From NCBI RefSeq assembly GCF_018691265.1, contig NW_024881322.1:15091489-15155488 (forward strand): 64,000 nucleotides of DNA, in the 5' to 3' direction. The position numbers and the translations under genes are program-made. This document shows, piece by piece, positions 1 to 14,861 of the stretch. The notes below the pieces were generated by a model that was not told the origin of the DNA, ran no database searches, and worked only from the letters and a program-made list of their open reading frames with translations. Source of the stretch: Tyto alba (Eukaryota; Chordata; Aves; Strigiformes; Tytonidae). The first letter of the stretch is position 1. Every line of letters starts with the position of its first letter.

Positions 1-2428
1 ACAGGCCTGCCTGTCTCAGAGGGGATCTACAGGAACAACCCGAAGAGTAGCAATAAATAATACCTTCCTTGCTAAAAAGACTTTTTTCAAAGCCACCCAG
101 CCAAATATAACCAACTAACTGTCTGAAGTATTAGCACAAACCTCAGAGAGTGCCTCCTAAGGGGAAGAGAAAGCATATCTCTTTTTAGCAGTCTTGGTTG
201 TTATTCATACAGTCACATTGAAGGGATACAGTGCGGTCCCTCGCACAAACTACCTTCCACTCCCAGCTTCTTCCAGAAGTGCATGGTCACATTACCCTGA
301 GATCTGACACCGCTTGGTACACTCATCTGAACCCAGTAATTATAGTGGGTCTTCCTGCACCCTCCTGGTGCTGCAGTACGTTACACAGTGCAAGCACACC
401 CGGGGCACCCCTTGCCCCACATGGCAAATTCTGCTCCTGGACCTGGACTGGTAAATCCCAGCGTGCTCAGAAGAACTGTGCCAGTGAAGATTTTAAACTT
501 TGTTAGACCTATCTTCCCCAAATCTCAGTTTGAGAACAATTCCCTGTTTTCACTTCAGAGTAGTACGTGCTCCACAAAAAAATCCGTTGCCTCCTTGTGT
601 CAATCGAAGCTGGAAGCAGCATTATTTACACCAAACAGACAAGCCTTGGGCATTTTACATCCCCTCCATTTCAGTGTGAAGTTCCTATTGAATGGTGCAG
701 TTCCTATTTGGGCCTGGACAAGTTTCTCCCTAGAACTAGTGACTAAACAATGACACTTCACCCACTTCAACTCAAAAAAACAAAGCCGGTGCAAGGATCA
801 CCCAGAAACACACTTGAATTTCACAAAGCTCTTCCCTGACACCTATCAGATACAGGACCCAGAGGCTCACAAAGGAAATATCAACTACTTGGTCCCAAAT
901 TTTTATGCACGTATTTGCATCTCGTATTAACAACATCCAAAAGAAAATCCCAATCACTCTGAGGGTTGTATTTCTTAAGCAAAAAATGGAGAAAAAGAAA
1001 TAGAACATAGAATCTGAAGCAATTGTTCGCCTACAGATAAGCACCCAGGGGAGAGCTGTTTCCCCACCAACAGAATTTCAAATTTAAATACCAGTGTTTC
1101 TATGCATTTGTTGTTCGGGTGCTTGGAGGGGAAAGCTTAATAGAAAGCTGCCCCTTTTGCCTCACAGTGAATAAAAAACGTCACTGCCTGTCATCTTCCA
1201 TGTCTGGCTAGCCACAGGCATCCAAGCATCAGGAAATAAACTGCAATAAATCATGTACTTTAAAATCCACCTGACTTCCTAAATTCCAAGCATAATAAAG
1301 GTAAGTGGGATTGTCTGGATATTTCTATTTTCAATTCTTGTTCTCCTGACCTCTAGAGTTCTTCACTTTTCAAGTTGTTCTCTTGCAAGGCTGAGGACTA
1401 ACCATTTCTTTAGTACTTCTGGATATCCAAAAGGCTAGCTTCCTATGGGTGCAAGAGCTGCATCACCACTCAGTTAAGCTGTATACAACTGTTTCTATTT
1501 CCAGGGTTGTGCATTGTTGAATTACAGACACCTGTGATCCTGCAAAGATTTACTATACCCCCCCTGTTCAATTCAAGCTCTCTAAATGGTTGATCAGAAC
1601 CCGTAAGGCTCATGAGTGCCTGAAGGACCCTGACAACCTTCAATTTCTGGGGAAAGCTCAGGCATAGTCTTGACCCCATGAAAATGAAAGAAAATGCTGC
1701 CACTGACTTCCATGAGGTCAGGATCCGTTCGAAGCCCTTCTTTTCCAGGTCCTGTGACATGCACCTCAAATGCCCCTGGGTCACATATCAAATAGATAGA
1801 TAAAAGTGATAAAAGTTAACCAAAGCCATGCAACACTCAAAGCACTGCGTAGTCACAGCTGTTAAGGATATTAGCACTGTATCAACCACTAACAAAATAA
1901 AAAATCCGATTGTGTTTCTGGCTCTTTCTAAGGCTAGCTGCCAACAGTGCTATGGGAGTGCTAACATACTACCATTTCATTTCAAGGGTAATATTGAAAT
2001 ACAGTAAAAATCTGAATTTATACAGAGCTATAAAGGCCAACGAAAAGATTCCTCTTGCTTTTGGCAAGTTTTGGATGAAGTAGTGTATTCATCATTTTCC
2101 TGTGCGAGAGTGATGTTGCCCTCTGCTGGGTAACCCACCACCAGAGCAAAGCCCTTGCTCTTCAGCGTCTCAGCAGATTCAAGCAGAAGCAGCCCACATT
2201 TTTTTATACTAGAACCTTAGCAAATACCAGGTGATTTAGCTTTACTGCACCCCAGGAGGAAGGAGTACACTGTTAACCTCTTTTTACAAGTGAAGAGATG
2301 GGAGGTACAGGAAGGATGCAGTTTCAGTCCTCATCTGTTTGTGGAATATGGCCCATCGACTTCCCATGCAGAATCACCCCCATCCAACTTTTCCAAGGTC
2401 ATGTAGAAAAGCTGTTGGAAAGTTAAAG

Positions 2429-2463
2429 AAAAAAAAAAATGGAAGGAAAAAAAAAAAAAAAAA
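2429..2463. repeat. A-rich tract
   Basis: Two runs of A (11 at 2429-2439 and 17 at 2447-2463) separated by TGGAAGG. Low-complexity sequence. Confidence 0.85.
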
Positions 2464-4923
2464 GAGAATACATGTTTTATGACTCAAGCTTTAACCACAA
2501 GATTGAAAGAGAAAAAAAAAATCAATCCCTCAAATACTTACATTTAGTCCTTAAAAACTCTAGACACTAATTATGTACTGCAGGCTATGTCTGCAATAAT
2601 TCTCACCTATATTCATTTATTTGCTTTTTCTCCTTTCATGGAGTCAGATTTAAATTTTCTTAAGTAGCAGATAAATTACTGGTGTCTATATTATCAGCAC
2701 CCTATTAAGAGCAGGAATCCAGCTCGATGCCACTGGGACGTTGTAACATTCCTATCTCATCAGCAATCGGACTAAGGTCTAGGGAGTGAAATTTATCAAA
2801 TCCCATTGTACAGTGTATCTGGGAGGATGATAAACATGATTAAAATTCATTTCACCAACACAGTTGCTCATATGTATTTGATGTCCTTTTCCTTGGAATG
2901 GTTAGACAAATTGCACAGTTCCCTAAAATGAAATTCAGTCTTGGATTTTATACAACGTGCCCTGATAATACAAATCAATATTTTGACAAAACACATTTTT
3001 GCCTGGAGATGAAGTATAATGTGTAATGAAATACATTTAAGTACTTTATAATTTATCCTGAGAGCACAATGCATTTGACCACGTCATACATCATTCCATA
3101 GAAAACTAGGTGGAATATATAATCTATACTCCTTTAAGAAGCAACTGCATTGAGAGAGTGCACAATTAAACACTTAATATTCAGAAAACATTTCCAATTA
3201 AGGATCTGCATGCAATCTCTTAAGGATATGCACTGTTTACACAATTTAAGTGTAAGGTCACAGTTTTTTCTCACACGTAATATCATGTCCTCTAATTATT
3301 TTCATTTTTAAGACAGCATACATTATCTTCCATGTGTCAACTTGCTTTTGCCATGGACCTCACAAAGCTTGTTTACACATAGAGTATAAGGGGAGCCAAA
3401 AAAGTTTCTGTGGACCTTTCGCGTGCTGTGTCACTCTTGCCCAATGTCTGTAACAAATGAGATGGTTTCCTCTGGAATTTCCACATCCTAGACCCATTTG
3501 GCCATTCACCCTCCAAGAGGCCTCTCCCGATGGAGCACGGAGCAAAAATTTCACAGGCAGCAGTAGCACAGACAGAAATTCAAAAGTTGGCAACTTAACA
3601 TGTGCCAGTGCCTAAAGGCCCAAAGGCACAGAGAACGTTTAGGAGCCCGATTCTCCTTCATTTCACAGGGAGATCTGACAACCTACGTACCTTAACGGGT
3701 CTTGGCATCAGGTATTATCGGCATGGGGAGGTAAATATACAAGTAGGAATTTAGCCTTTGACCGAAATGTGAGCCAGATGAGTTAGTATTTAATGGGAAG
3801 ATTCAGCAACTCACCAGACAAGACTCACTGGAACACAAAATAAAACAAGCCATGTATTTTGCTTATTAAGGTTCGCTCCATGTAATAACGTGCCTTATTG
3901 CAGTCTCATTTACTGCTCTCTTGGCCAAAACAGCCTGGCCTTTAGTCTTTACAAGGAGTTTATCAGAATTCAAGACCTAAGTGCCCAGACCATGATCGTT
4001 ACAGATGAATTGTTTTCACCGAGGCCAAGACATGAGCATGTGCACGAAGATCTGTTGCTAAAACATTTCCCACTTGAAATGTAATTGTTCTCCAGTTAGG
4101 AAGTAATCACTGAAAAGCAAAAATCTTACAGATGACACACTGAGTTTTATGTTCACAGAAGGTTAATATATTTTCCATCCACAGCGGAACCGTTTGTAAT
4201 TTATAGGCAAAAATTCATCCCTGGTGTAAGCAAGTGCAATTCTTATTGATCTCAATAGGAGATGCAGTCATTTATAGCGGGGCTGGTTTTGGCGTCATGT
4301 CTGTTTAGTACTAGAATGAATAATATTACAAGACAGGGCATAGGTTCGGTACGTGTTGAAAGCTTTTGCATGTGAATATTAAAATAGCCTGTCTCCACAA
4401 TAGCAACTATTTTGGGCTGGAGAACACAACATGTGCCAATCTGAGTTGCATAATGCTTTGCATATCTCGGGGTTCTCTACTCTGAATAGTTCCATACTGA
4501 ATGGCTGCTTAATCTCTCCGGTACAGTTAGTCTATAGATCCTCTATCTAACAGCACGATGCAGCGCTTTGCTCAATAGATGAGCCCTGTATTCACTCTCA
4601 AAAGCACGAGCCAGCCCATAGGAGAGACTGAGGCAGGGCTTCGCATGAAGAGCCCTGTGGCTTACGCTATTTTGGTATGAGTTTAAAGAAAAACACTCAC
4701 ATTTTTTACACATTTGGTTTTCATTTGTTTGAAACAGTTTTGTAGCCTAATAAAAAGACCTACAGTTTCATAAAAGGAAGTTAACTGGTTGTCTTGGGCA
4801 GTAGGAGACTTTTTCATTTATTACTGGGTTATTTTAAGGGCATTAACTGCAGTCAGCCCATGAGCTCTGTTATAGAACTGATATGATTTAGGATTTTTTT
4901 TTTTAATTACACTGTGTTTTATT

Positions 4924-4944
4924 AAAAAAAAAAAAAAAAAAAAA
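4924..4944. repeat. Poly(A) run of 21
   Basis: Uninterrupted A21, preceded about 20 bp upstream by a short T-run. I see no retrotransposed gene attached to it. Confidence 0.9.
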
Positions 4945-5831
4945 TGTCAGTGTGAAAATACTGGATCTGTAACCCTTCTTATTACCCTGCTCTGGCCTGG
5001 AAGGCAGAGCACTGCTTGTGGACTGGCTTGTAAGCCATCCCATCTGCCTCCCGCCTGGCAGCAAACCTACCCAACAGGAACAGAGGTTCAGGGTGCTGGC
5101 GTTTCCGTTCAAGCTCTCCTTCCAGCAGCAGGAAGGTATCTAATTTACCAATGCACTTTCACCTTCCAACAGAAGGAAATCTGACGGCCTGATCTCCCCT
5201 TCCAGCACTCAGACCCAAGGGGAAGGCGATTTGGCTGTCTAACCTCATGTTTTGGCAGGGGGACAGGAAGGGAAGTAACCTGTCCACTGCTGCTTTCCCA
5301 CTGCAAACGTACAGATCTCCGTTTGGCTGTAACTTACCCAGGTAGCCACAGTGCCTGCCATACTCCAAATACACTCCAAAGGCTTTTCCGAAATGGATAA
5401 TCACAGCACACAGCTCAGGAGCAAAACCCATGCATTTTTCTAAAGCTCAAGGAAACACACATACACTGTGCTCTAAACATGTTTACATTACTGTCTTCTT
5501 CAAGACAGCACAAACAAGCCATTGTGTGTAAGCATAAAACACTGGCAGGTACCATTCACCTCATAGGCATTATCCAGGCTAACAAATATATGGAAAGCTT
5601 AATTTCCAAGAATCTAGCCTATTCCTTCCTTTTTAATTAGACTTTTCCATATGAAGTATACTATCTCAATAAATTCACATTACAGTTATGACAAGAGTGG
5701 CTATTCAATGCTGTGCTATATTAATTCAACCATACATCAAGGGACAAATTAAGTTGAGGACCTAGTCCAGGTAAGTAGAGTAACAGCCGTGGGAAGGTAT
5801 ATGAAAAGCTGAATGCTTTCCTAAAACCCAT

Positions 5832-6023
5832 AAAGAAGAGAAAGAGAAGAGAGAAAAAGATGAGAAAAGAGAAGAATCAAAAAAAAGAGAAAAAAAAAAA
5901 AAAAAAAAAAACAGGAAAAAGATGATAGAAAAAGGTAAGAGAGAGTAACAAAAGAAAATACAAAAAATAGAAGAGAGAAAAAGAAAAGAGGAAAAAGAAG
6001 GGAAAAGAAAAAAAAAAATAAGG
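5832..6023. repeat. Polypurine (GA/A-rich) tract, about 190 bp
   Basis: The plus strand is almost entirely A and G, with only scattered pyrimidines, and includes an uninterrupted run of 22 A (5890-5911). It is low-complexity DNA that could adopt triplex structure. Phe-rich open frames on the minus strand here are artefacts. Confidence 0.9.
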
Positions 6024-9000
6024 CAGAGTCATCCAGGGTCTGTTCAACAGGGAGTTTAGTCGCTGCATCCACAGTCATGGATGGCTTTGCTCCTGCCTAA
6101 TACAATGCATCTTTTGGTGCTGCTTTCTCAAATCCTGTCCTATCAGGCAGCGTCACTGCCACATCTTCTCTCAGCAGCATTCAAAGAAGCTAAAGGGATT
6201 TAGTTCCTAAGCAAAACTCATGCCTTTGAGTCACACAGGCATTGAGTCTGGAGGAGCACTGTAGTAATGTGGGAGAATTATACAAACCCTGGAGCTATTC
6301 TCAGATATACCTAGATGTTTACAAAAGAAAAAGGGATTTTGAAGTCTAGATTTTACCCTGAACTATGGGAGGCAGTGGAAAGGGTCAGAAAAGACAGAAG
6401 AGAGATATTTTAGATGAGAAACCTCTTTGCCTCAGTTTTGACTGATGACTTTTTTTAATGAGAAGCTACTTTAGCTAAGTAAAGGGGCAGAAGGCATACG
6501 AAACTCATACCCAAAACCTGAGACCCCTGTTGAGTGAACAAGCAAGTATAATGAAGATCGTCCTTCATATTTCAGGGAGGGGGAAGTAAAAACATAAGCA
6601 ATGGAGGGTGGTTACCAGAGGGATGGACCCCAATCCTACTCTAATTTGTTCAGTACACCCAGGGTGACAGGAAAAGCAGTAAACTCTAGAGATCTGCAAA
6701 TGAATATAAGCCGAGCATGAAAATCTCAGCAGCTGCAAATTGATGCAACTAGGGCAATCAGCACTTCTGGGCTTTTAGGGCTGTTATGGGTAGGTTAAAA
6801 AGTGAGTACAGCCGACACTACAAATAACACACACGGTTTCTGAAAAGGTCATTTGGCTTCGATATACTACAGGTTGGTCTTGCTCAGAGCTAATTACTCA
6901 CCGTGTGGATCTGAGGGAGATTCCTGCATAAACATAGTCTGTTATACCAAAGGGCCTGCTCCTTGTCCCACTAAAAACAATAGAAGACTTCACTGACATC
7001 AGCCAAGCAAGAACAGGGTTGACAGATGCAGGCTTCCAATGAAGCACTGGAAGGTTGTGCTGCCAGTGAAAATCAGGACTTGCTGTATGATATACTGAGC
7101 ATGGGACGAAAAGATGTTTTGCTTTGCAGGCTACTGGAAGCCCTTCTTTTACAAGGACTGAGTTCCATATCTGATACGTCCAGCCAGAGTTTTAAAAAAA
7201 ATCTCACACATGCATGTCAACTATTGAATGATATTGTTTAAAATTAGAAACTGTGAGCTGTTAGTCTTTCAAGAATAGGCAGACAGGCAAGAAATTCCAC
7301 CGAGTGATTTATAAGCAGGTGGAAGAGAAAGTGGAAACTTCTGTGAATCTTGGTCTCGATCCAGTTCAGAGCCTTATTTTGACGGAGGGCTCCCTCTTCC
7401 GGATTTAGATTGAAGTATATTTCCCCAAATCCAAACCATCTTATTCTTTCCAATGCAATTAAAAGGTGTTTTCAACTAGAAAACCGAGCAGGGAGAGAAG
7501 CTCTATGTGCTCTCACAGCCCAGCAGTCCCTTTGCCACATACACTGCGGGGATGTGGGTTTGGGCAGCACATCCAACTCCACCTGCCTCCCAGACCTGCT
7601 AGAGATAAGCAGAGCTGCCACCGAGTTTTTAGCTTTTAATTTTCATATTTAAGTTAATAGATGCCCCAGGGACAATGGTGGGGGGTTACTCTAGCTTCTG
7701 ATTCTTTATTTTTCTTGCTTTCTAAATGCAAGTTTCAGAAAATTACATCATTAAGAAATAGCCTTAGTTGTGACAATTCCTGGGAACTCTACTTCTGGAC
7801 AAGAACGCCTTCAAGTTAAGCAGCTCAGAAAGAAAAATATCTATTTGGCTGGAAGTTCTCCAGTGACATGAAAAATAGCCTTTTAGTCCCTTATACAAAT
7901 CAAAATAGTCTTACATGAAAAATCCTCCCCAATCTGTAGGGAATTTCTTCCCTCATAGGAATTCCTTCTGAAAACAGACACTTCCTGAATGGCAGGTGGG
8001 ACTGCTAGAAACTGAAACTGCAGCTTTGAGTAATTTACTTACTTAAAGAGAACAACTTTTTCAGGTGGAAATCTGCTTCCTTTAGTACAGCCAGAGTTTA
8101 ATACCCCAGTGCAAATAATACATTTATAAGACTATGCTACAGAACATTATTGTGGCCAGAGGAGAATTTGTTATTTCAGAGTAAGATAGGAATGCAAGCA
8201 AAACTCTGAGTTTTTCTGAAAATTAAATAATAGTAATAATAATATACTGCTTTGTGGCCTGGAAAAGTGTCACATCTCTCTGATTTTACAGAATAAACGC
8301 AAGTGTGCATTCTGTTTAAATGGAATAATAATCCAATGTGAAGCAAGTAGTTTAAATTTAGCAGTGAGGATGTGACAAAAGCTATACATCCCTTTATCAG
8401 AGATTCATACATTGTTCTTCCAGATATATGGCAGGTCTTTGCCCTCTAATGTTGCTACTGCCCACAAAACAGCGTTCACCTAGCCTAACTATTCCCTAGC
8501 TATTTTTCCCTGCAGATTAGCAAACAGCAGTCAACAGCTGGTGCCTACAGGATCCCCAGGCCATTTACAGTTTGCTCCCAGACCCACCTCCAGGCCCCCA
8601 GACCTCAGTTGGGGAACCACCAACTCCAAAAGCTCCGGCTGACACCAGATACCTCCCTGCCCTAGGAACTCTCCAGCCACATCAAAAGAGAAGAGTGCTA
8701 GTCCCAGCAGGTTCATCATTCAAAGAGATGAGATGTGTAAAGGGTATGAGGAAAAACAGAAGGCAAGTGAGCTGCTTAATGCCAAGCGGCAGACTGCCTG
8801 GAAAGCCAGGAACAGAGCACGGGCTTTCTTGGGAACAAGCTCAGTGACCACCCCCGCAGAGCCACAGCCCTTAAACTGAGGCCACAGTCACAGAAGGGGT
8901 CATAAAAAGTCACCCACTGGAACACAGCTACTTCAAGCTTATGGAGAAATCCTTGTCTGGGGTAAGAGGTCCCCACAATTTCCAGCACTATGAAAAAACA

Positions 9001-10521
9001 CACCCAAGAACCATAAGCCAAGTTCCTAACTTCTGACTAATGTTGTCACGATTAATAAAAATGTTGCTGGCTTGTTTTTTCCCCTTTTGCTGAACTGGAC
9101 AGCTACAACTCTAGAAGGAATTGCCCTGTTGGTTTAGGAGGGTGTTGTATGTTTTTTTAATTGCTACTGTCATAATAATGTGGAAGGAGAAAAGTTGTGC
9201 TGTATACTAAATTCTTATTACTTATTTTTGCCAGGAGAAAGATCACAGCAAATTTGACCAGAGCTGTAAGAACATGGCTTTTGATTCTAAGAGAATAATT
9301 AAGCAAACAAATAAAAAGCCCTACTGTTTTCCTACTATGGTGCTGCAAATAAATAAGTTCATTTTCACACTCATATAGCTTGGTGGGGTTACAACAGACT
9401 GTTTTTCAGAAACTAAACCAAGTTTTTAGTCTCTTCCAGTGCACCCTAATTTATCTTTAGTAAGGCTTTGTGTTCATCTTTCCTGGGAGCAGTTGCACAA
9501 TGCTACCAACCTTCACTAGGGCTTTGGGCTGCAGTCACCCCGTGTTTGAGAGTATCTGCCCAGGATATGCGGACCCTGCAGTTGGCTCCCTCTGGAGCAG
9601 TGACAACTTTAACCATTTAACAAGCTCTGTGTCACACAGTATTTAAGCCAAAAAATTCCTATTGGAAACAACAGAACAAACTAAATGGGCATCAGTCACA
9701 TGTTTAACTCTCACAGAGAAAATCTGAGCGGACAATCTGAATTTGCTTTCTCTCGGGAAGCCCGACTGTATCTCAGTCAGCCTGTTTGCTGGCAATGCCT
9801 GGTAATACACACCTCAAAATGGCAATCATGGCAATTCTTAACATGCTGTAGTCCTCTCTGCTGGTAGCTCTGACTTCTGACCACACTGAGTTTGTGACAA
9901 GAAACAAGGTTTTCAAAAATACAGGGACAACAGAAGGACGGGGATCTGGGAAGACTTTGCCATTTTTTATGCTCTGTACACCCAACATCATCAAAAGACA
10001 CATCAAGTAGCGTCTACCATCTGCATCCACAGCACAAGGTCTGTCATGGCCCCAGAGCATCACAGCAATGTCGCTACTTCGACTTTCTAACAAAGGCAGT
10101 GACTTGGAAATTGTTTTCTAATCTCTTTTATAAAATATGACAAAATATTAGCCAGTTAGTAGCTTTCTTCCCTATTCAATATGGATGTCAATGCCACAGG
10201 AGCTGAAGAGTTGCTTCAAATTATTCACAAGAGGAAATAAAACTGGCTCTCACTTACTGCCATCCTACGGCCAGCAACATGGCTGCTATTGTATAGTCCC
10301 GGAGTAAACCTAGGACACAGGTGGAACACAGAAACAGATGGGAACAACCCTGACCCTGCAAAGTGGTAACGTGCAGGGATACCAGGGCACTGGCAAATGG
10401 GAGGCCAAATTAATGGGGATATGGGAATCAAATGGGGTGGGAGGGGAAAACAGTAAGCAGCCAGCACGGTAGCTGCAAGTTAGAAAGTGTATATGAGACT
10501 TGAGCGCAACCCTGAGAGCAC

Positions 10522-10560
10522 CTCCCCCCCACCCCCTAAAAAAAAAAAAAAAAATTAAAA
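10522..10560. repeat. C-rich then A-rich tract
   Basis: CTCCCCCCCACCCCC is followed directly by a long A run. Low-complexity sequence. Confidence 0.85.
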
Positions 10561-13500
10561 ACAAAGCCCAACACGTGTTTTACTGCATCTTTGGATTCTT
10601 GAAGGTCTGAGTCATGATCTCTGGACACAGAAAATTAGTAGTCCTACAGTCATGTACCACACATACCATCCTCACTAGATCAGGTATCCACATGTCACCA
10701 GGTACCATAAAAATAGGATTGGTTTTAGTTAACAGGTTCCTTTGTGATCAAGGGAGTAATAGGTCAGCATCAACCTGACTTACCCCACTGTCTTTCGTTG
10801 GGCCTCAGCCAACACAGAAATCACTTAGCAATTAGCCTCCAACACAGCAAAGAAAACTGAAAGACAAAAAGCTATGGACTATTGTATGAACTGCAAGAGA
10901 GGGGAAAAAAAGGCACACAGAAAGGCAGTGGGATTTGTTAAGATTCCTAAGAGAAATTCTTCAGCTCATGGTTTTAGAATCTTGAAACAAAGAATGCACA
11001 TTCAGTCCATGGACAAAACCCATGCACAGGAGAAAGATCTGGAGTCACAAAACATAACATTTTGGAGACATCAGCATTAAAAAGAACTGGGCAGAAACCT
11101 CAATAGCAAGGTAGAACATGGAAATATGCTTTTGTTCCCTTCAGAGGAGTACCTTTAATTCTGGAGAGAAGCACTAGCTCTTTCATCCCTGCTGTGATCT
11201 TGGCTTTGCAAAACCCTTCTGCTGCTTGCAACAACTGAACTAGTTTCCAAAAAAATGCATGCTCTCTCTCTTTTTTACTGCCGATGTATTGGTACGGTTG
11301 ACTAATGGATGAATCCAGCGTTCAACACCAGACCTGATCCCAGAAGAGGTACTTAGCCTCTTTCACTGGGTATGATAAGTTTCTCTTCCTGAACTGCCCT
11401 TTGCTCATATTTGTGTACATTAAGAACGAGTTCAGCCAGGGATTCAGCATGCTCTATAGTAGCTGTTTTCAACCCCTGCCTGGTGGCAAGGCTGGTGGTG
11501 CCACACTTTATTCCCATTATAATGGAGAGAAAGCAAAATTTCCTAGGCAAGGTGTGAAATGGAGAAGGTTCACCAGAATATTAATCACCTGTAGTCACCT
11601 TTAATTCTCTTAAGGTGGTCTGCATCAACTCTTCTAACCATGCAAAATCTTGAGACTCAGTCCCTGGAACTTCCTAGCCACTCTGCTGCTTTCCATTACC
11701 CTGCTGAAGGCCCTTTGGGACACACAGGCCAGGCCATCTCCTCTGAGCTATCTTTCAATATCCCTGCTCACCTCACAGAGTCAAGATTTGAGGTGGGAGT
11801 GTAACTTAGCACTTAGCGCAGAGCTATTCACTCCTAACCATCTCTTATTTCCCCCGTAGGCGGTTATCTACTCATTTCAATAGAAAACTTTTTCCCTAAT
11901 GGGTGAAATGAGAAAGTCACTTCAACAGTACATGATGCAGTCAATAACGAAGCAGAAAACCTCTCCAACATCCATTTTTCTTCATCATCTCTGTGTTTTG
12001 CGCTTTTCATCTTTACAACCAGCTTGTGGGAATGCTTCTGAACATCTGTTATACATCTGGACATCTATCATACCCATAAAATTACATTCAAATATTACTG
12101 TAGACATTTCACAGTCAACTGCTCTATGATTTTCCTGTGCAATGTTTATACAGGTCCTCTGAGCCACACAACTATATCACATAAGTCTCCTGCTTCATCC
12201 AGAGCCCATGATGGACTGCTGAACTAAAGAACCGCTATTTGGTTTTACCATTATTATTTAGTTTGTGGTGTTAAAAGCACACCTTTCCCCCTGCTGATCT
12301 AAGAACAGAATTACGAATCCTAACAGGCTTTTCTACAGTACTCATCGCTTCTTTGTGGGAGTCCTCCAGCACATTGTGAACTTACCTAAAATACTTGCAA
12401 CGTGCGTGTTCATCTCTCAGTTCCACAGCTGAATAGGGAGGTGTTGAAAACGTACAAGTTATCACAGAGATCCAGAGCTGTGAGTACTGGATACAAAGCA
12501 CAGACCCCTTTCAATTCAAGTGCTTCTTTAAATGAGCTTCCTGTGCACTTGAAGGCTTTCTGCGGATCAGCCCTCAAAGGCACCTTTGGTAGAGGCAAGG
12601 AAAGAACCTTAGTTTTCAAGACAGATTCAGCTGCGTAGTCATGACACTAAATCTTTGTCTTCCTGATGTATGAAATTAAATAAATTTACAAGCAACAAAA
12701 TTACTAATCACCCCTCTCCTTCCCATCACACAACAAATGAGGTCGATATCCCACACTGAAAATAACATGTATCATGTATTTAAATAATAGCATTACAATT
12801 GGGAGTCAAAGTCAATTTGCAGGGATAAGTTCTGACATGTCATAACTTTTAACTTTGCAAGCATATTAATGTTCTATGAACAGTTTTCTGTTTATAAGTT
12901 TCCTACAAAATGAGCAAGCCAAAAATGCCAAAGCTTCCTTATGCAGCATCATACCAGCACCTATAAAAGCATAAAATTCAGATGCCCTACAAGCCACTCT
13001 CACTTGAGCTACCCAAGGGAGAGAGCAGCACTAAGGAATCACCTCCTGCTAGTCCTACGGGAGGATGAGAAAGGGAGTTCCTCAGCCATTTCCAAAAGTC
13101 AGAGGTAGGAGTTCTGGGTTCTGCCCTTGGTGTTAGTCCAAGAGTTCACAGACCTTCTACTTGGGGTCTCCCACTGTCCAGTTCAGCTCTTCCAGTGGTT
13201 ACCTCCAACCTGTCCTTGCCTCATTCTTTTCTGAGATGAGGATACATATTATTTTTCTGGGGATGGAGGCCTTTTCTTTGCCAACCCATACCCCTTTTGT
13301 TTGACATTTTTCCAAATTCTGATTCAAATTTCTCCTCCAAACCCTCAGCCAGTTGCTCTCAGTTCACTTCCCTGGACCTCCAGCAGGTGAAACCAAAAGA
13401 TGGAGCCAAAAGCTGTATCAGTGAATCTCTGAATTGAGAACAGAGTAAAGTTCAACTGATTCACGTTGCTCAGTTCTGCCCACATAACCATGAGAGAATC

Positions 13501-14861
13501 TTTTGAAAGGAGAGCAACAGCAAGGGTAAAGCCTGGGACTTCAGCACCTTCTGGAGAGTGGAACAGGGAATGAACTGGACACCAAAAAAACCCCAGTCAC
13601 AGCAGTTTCTAAAAAATCTGAAAGAGGAAGGACAGAAAGTTTCCACTGCTTAGGATAAATCAGATGCTTATAAATCAGACAAGAACTACAAGCACCCCGG
13701 GATATCTTTTTTTAGATATTGAGTGCAGAATTTGTCTCCAGAAAGCCCCTAAAAACTGTGTTTCCCAGATACAAAGCCCCTCATGCACACGGCTCCGGAG
13801 CTGCTGTTTGTGAAGGGCAACTCAATAAAAGCAGTATGTCTGTGGTGTTGAATGCAAATCAACAAGAGCAAGAAAACAGCCTTATTCTGAGACCTACCCC
13901 TCGCTCATATTTGCTTGCTGGAGCATGCAATTTGACACTGCAGCTACAGGAACCCCGTGGCTGGCTGCTGCCCTTTTTGACAGATGCAGTTTCTGTCCTA
14001 CCCGCGTGCTCCCACCATCTCACTGGCACCAGCAGCCTTCTGTCTGCTCAGCTCCCTGAGCAGTTTCAGCGGAGGATCAACCAGCCTTGCACGGAGGCAA
14101 GGGTAGAAACACACCTGTGATGATGGGAAACAGGGGAAGCAGGACTGCCCCTTTTGAGAGCACCTTCTTGTTGCATCTGGTTGCAAAGATGCTATTGGAC
14201 CCAACCCTGAGTTCCATTACAGTGCCTGAGTGCTTGGGATATATTTCGTGAAACCAATAATGTAGGATTATTTCAAACTATATTTTACAGAGATTTAAAA
14301 TGGGGCTTTTAGAGCTCTACTAGAATGCAAACTGTTTAAACTGATTAAAACAACCCAAGAAGTCCTAAGTCCAAACCTTCAGTTCCACTTCCTAAACAGT
14401 TACCAAGCTTAGCCTCTCCAGAGGTCAGCACAGTATCAGAAATAGTAAGAAAAAATAAAATAAAATCCTTGTTTGACTGTTCTGTGTATACAGTGGACTT
14501 CACTGAGAAATGGTGGAACAACCTTATTGTCAGTAAATTTTCACAGAAAAAAAATGCATAGCTTTTTAAATGTAATATGAAAAAGATGGAAGGGAAGGTG
14601 TCATAATTCCCACTATACGATATTGTAGAGGAAGTGACATTTGTAAAGCATTTGTTCATAGACATGAATTAATAGTGCCTATACTGTCCTGTTTGACTGA
14701 ATAAAGTGTCCTTTTCTCTTAAAATACTGGTGCCATTAACACATAACCAGGACCTGTCAAGGAGTCAGATCCTGAAGCCCTTTGTTTTTCCACATTCAGG
14801 GATATTTCTCAATGAATTTTTTCAAGTTCCAAGAATTCTGTTTTAGCAGAATTTTGGCAAA

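Larger units (their letters stand above)
1..14861. other. Intergenic spacer, no supported gene
   Basis: AT-rich DNA with only short open frames, none showing family motifs or a coherent exon structure. It contains the A-rich and polypurine tracts listed separately. By synteny this side probably faces GLI3, so distal regulatory elements are possible, but they cannot be recognised from one sequence. Confidence 0.6.

Noticed and set aside
9773..10093. 106-codon minus-strand frame
   Set aside because: No recognisable domain, and neighbouring overlapping frames look equally random.
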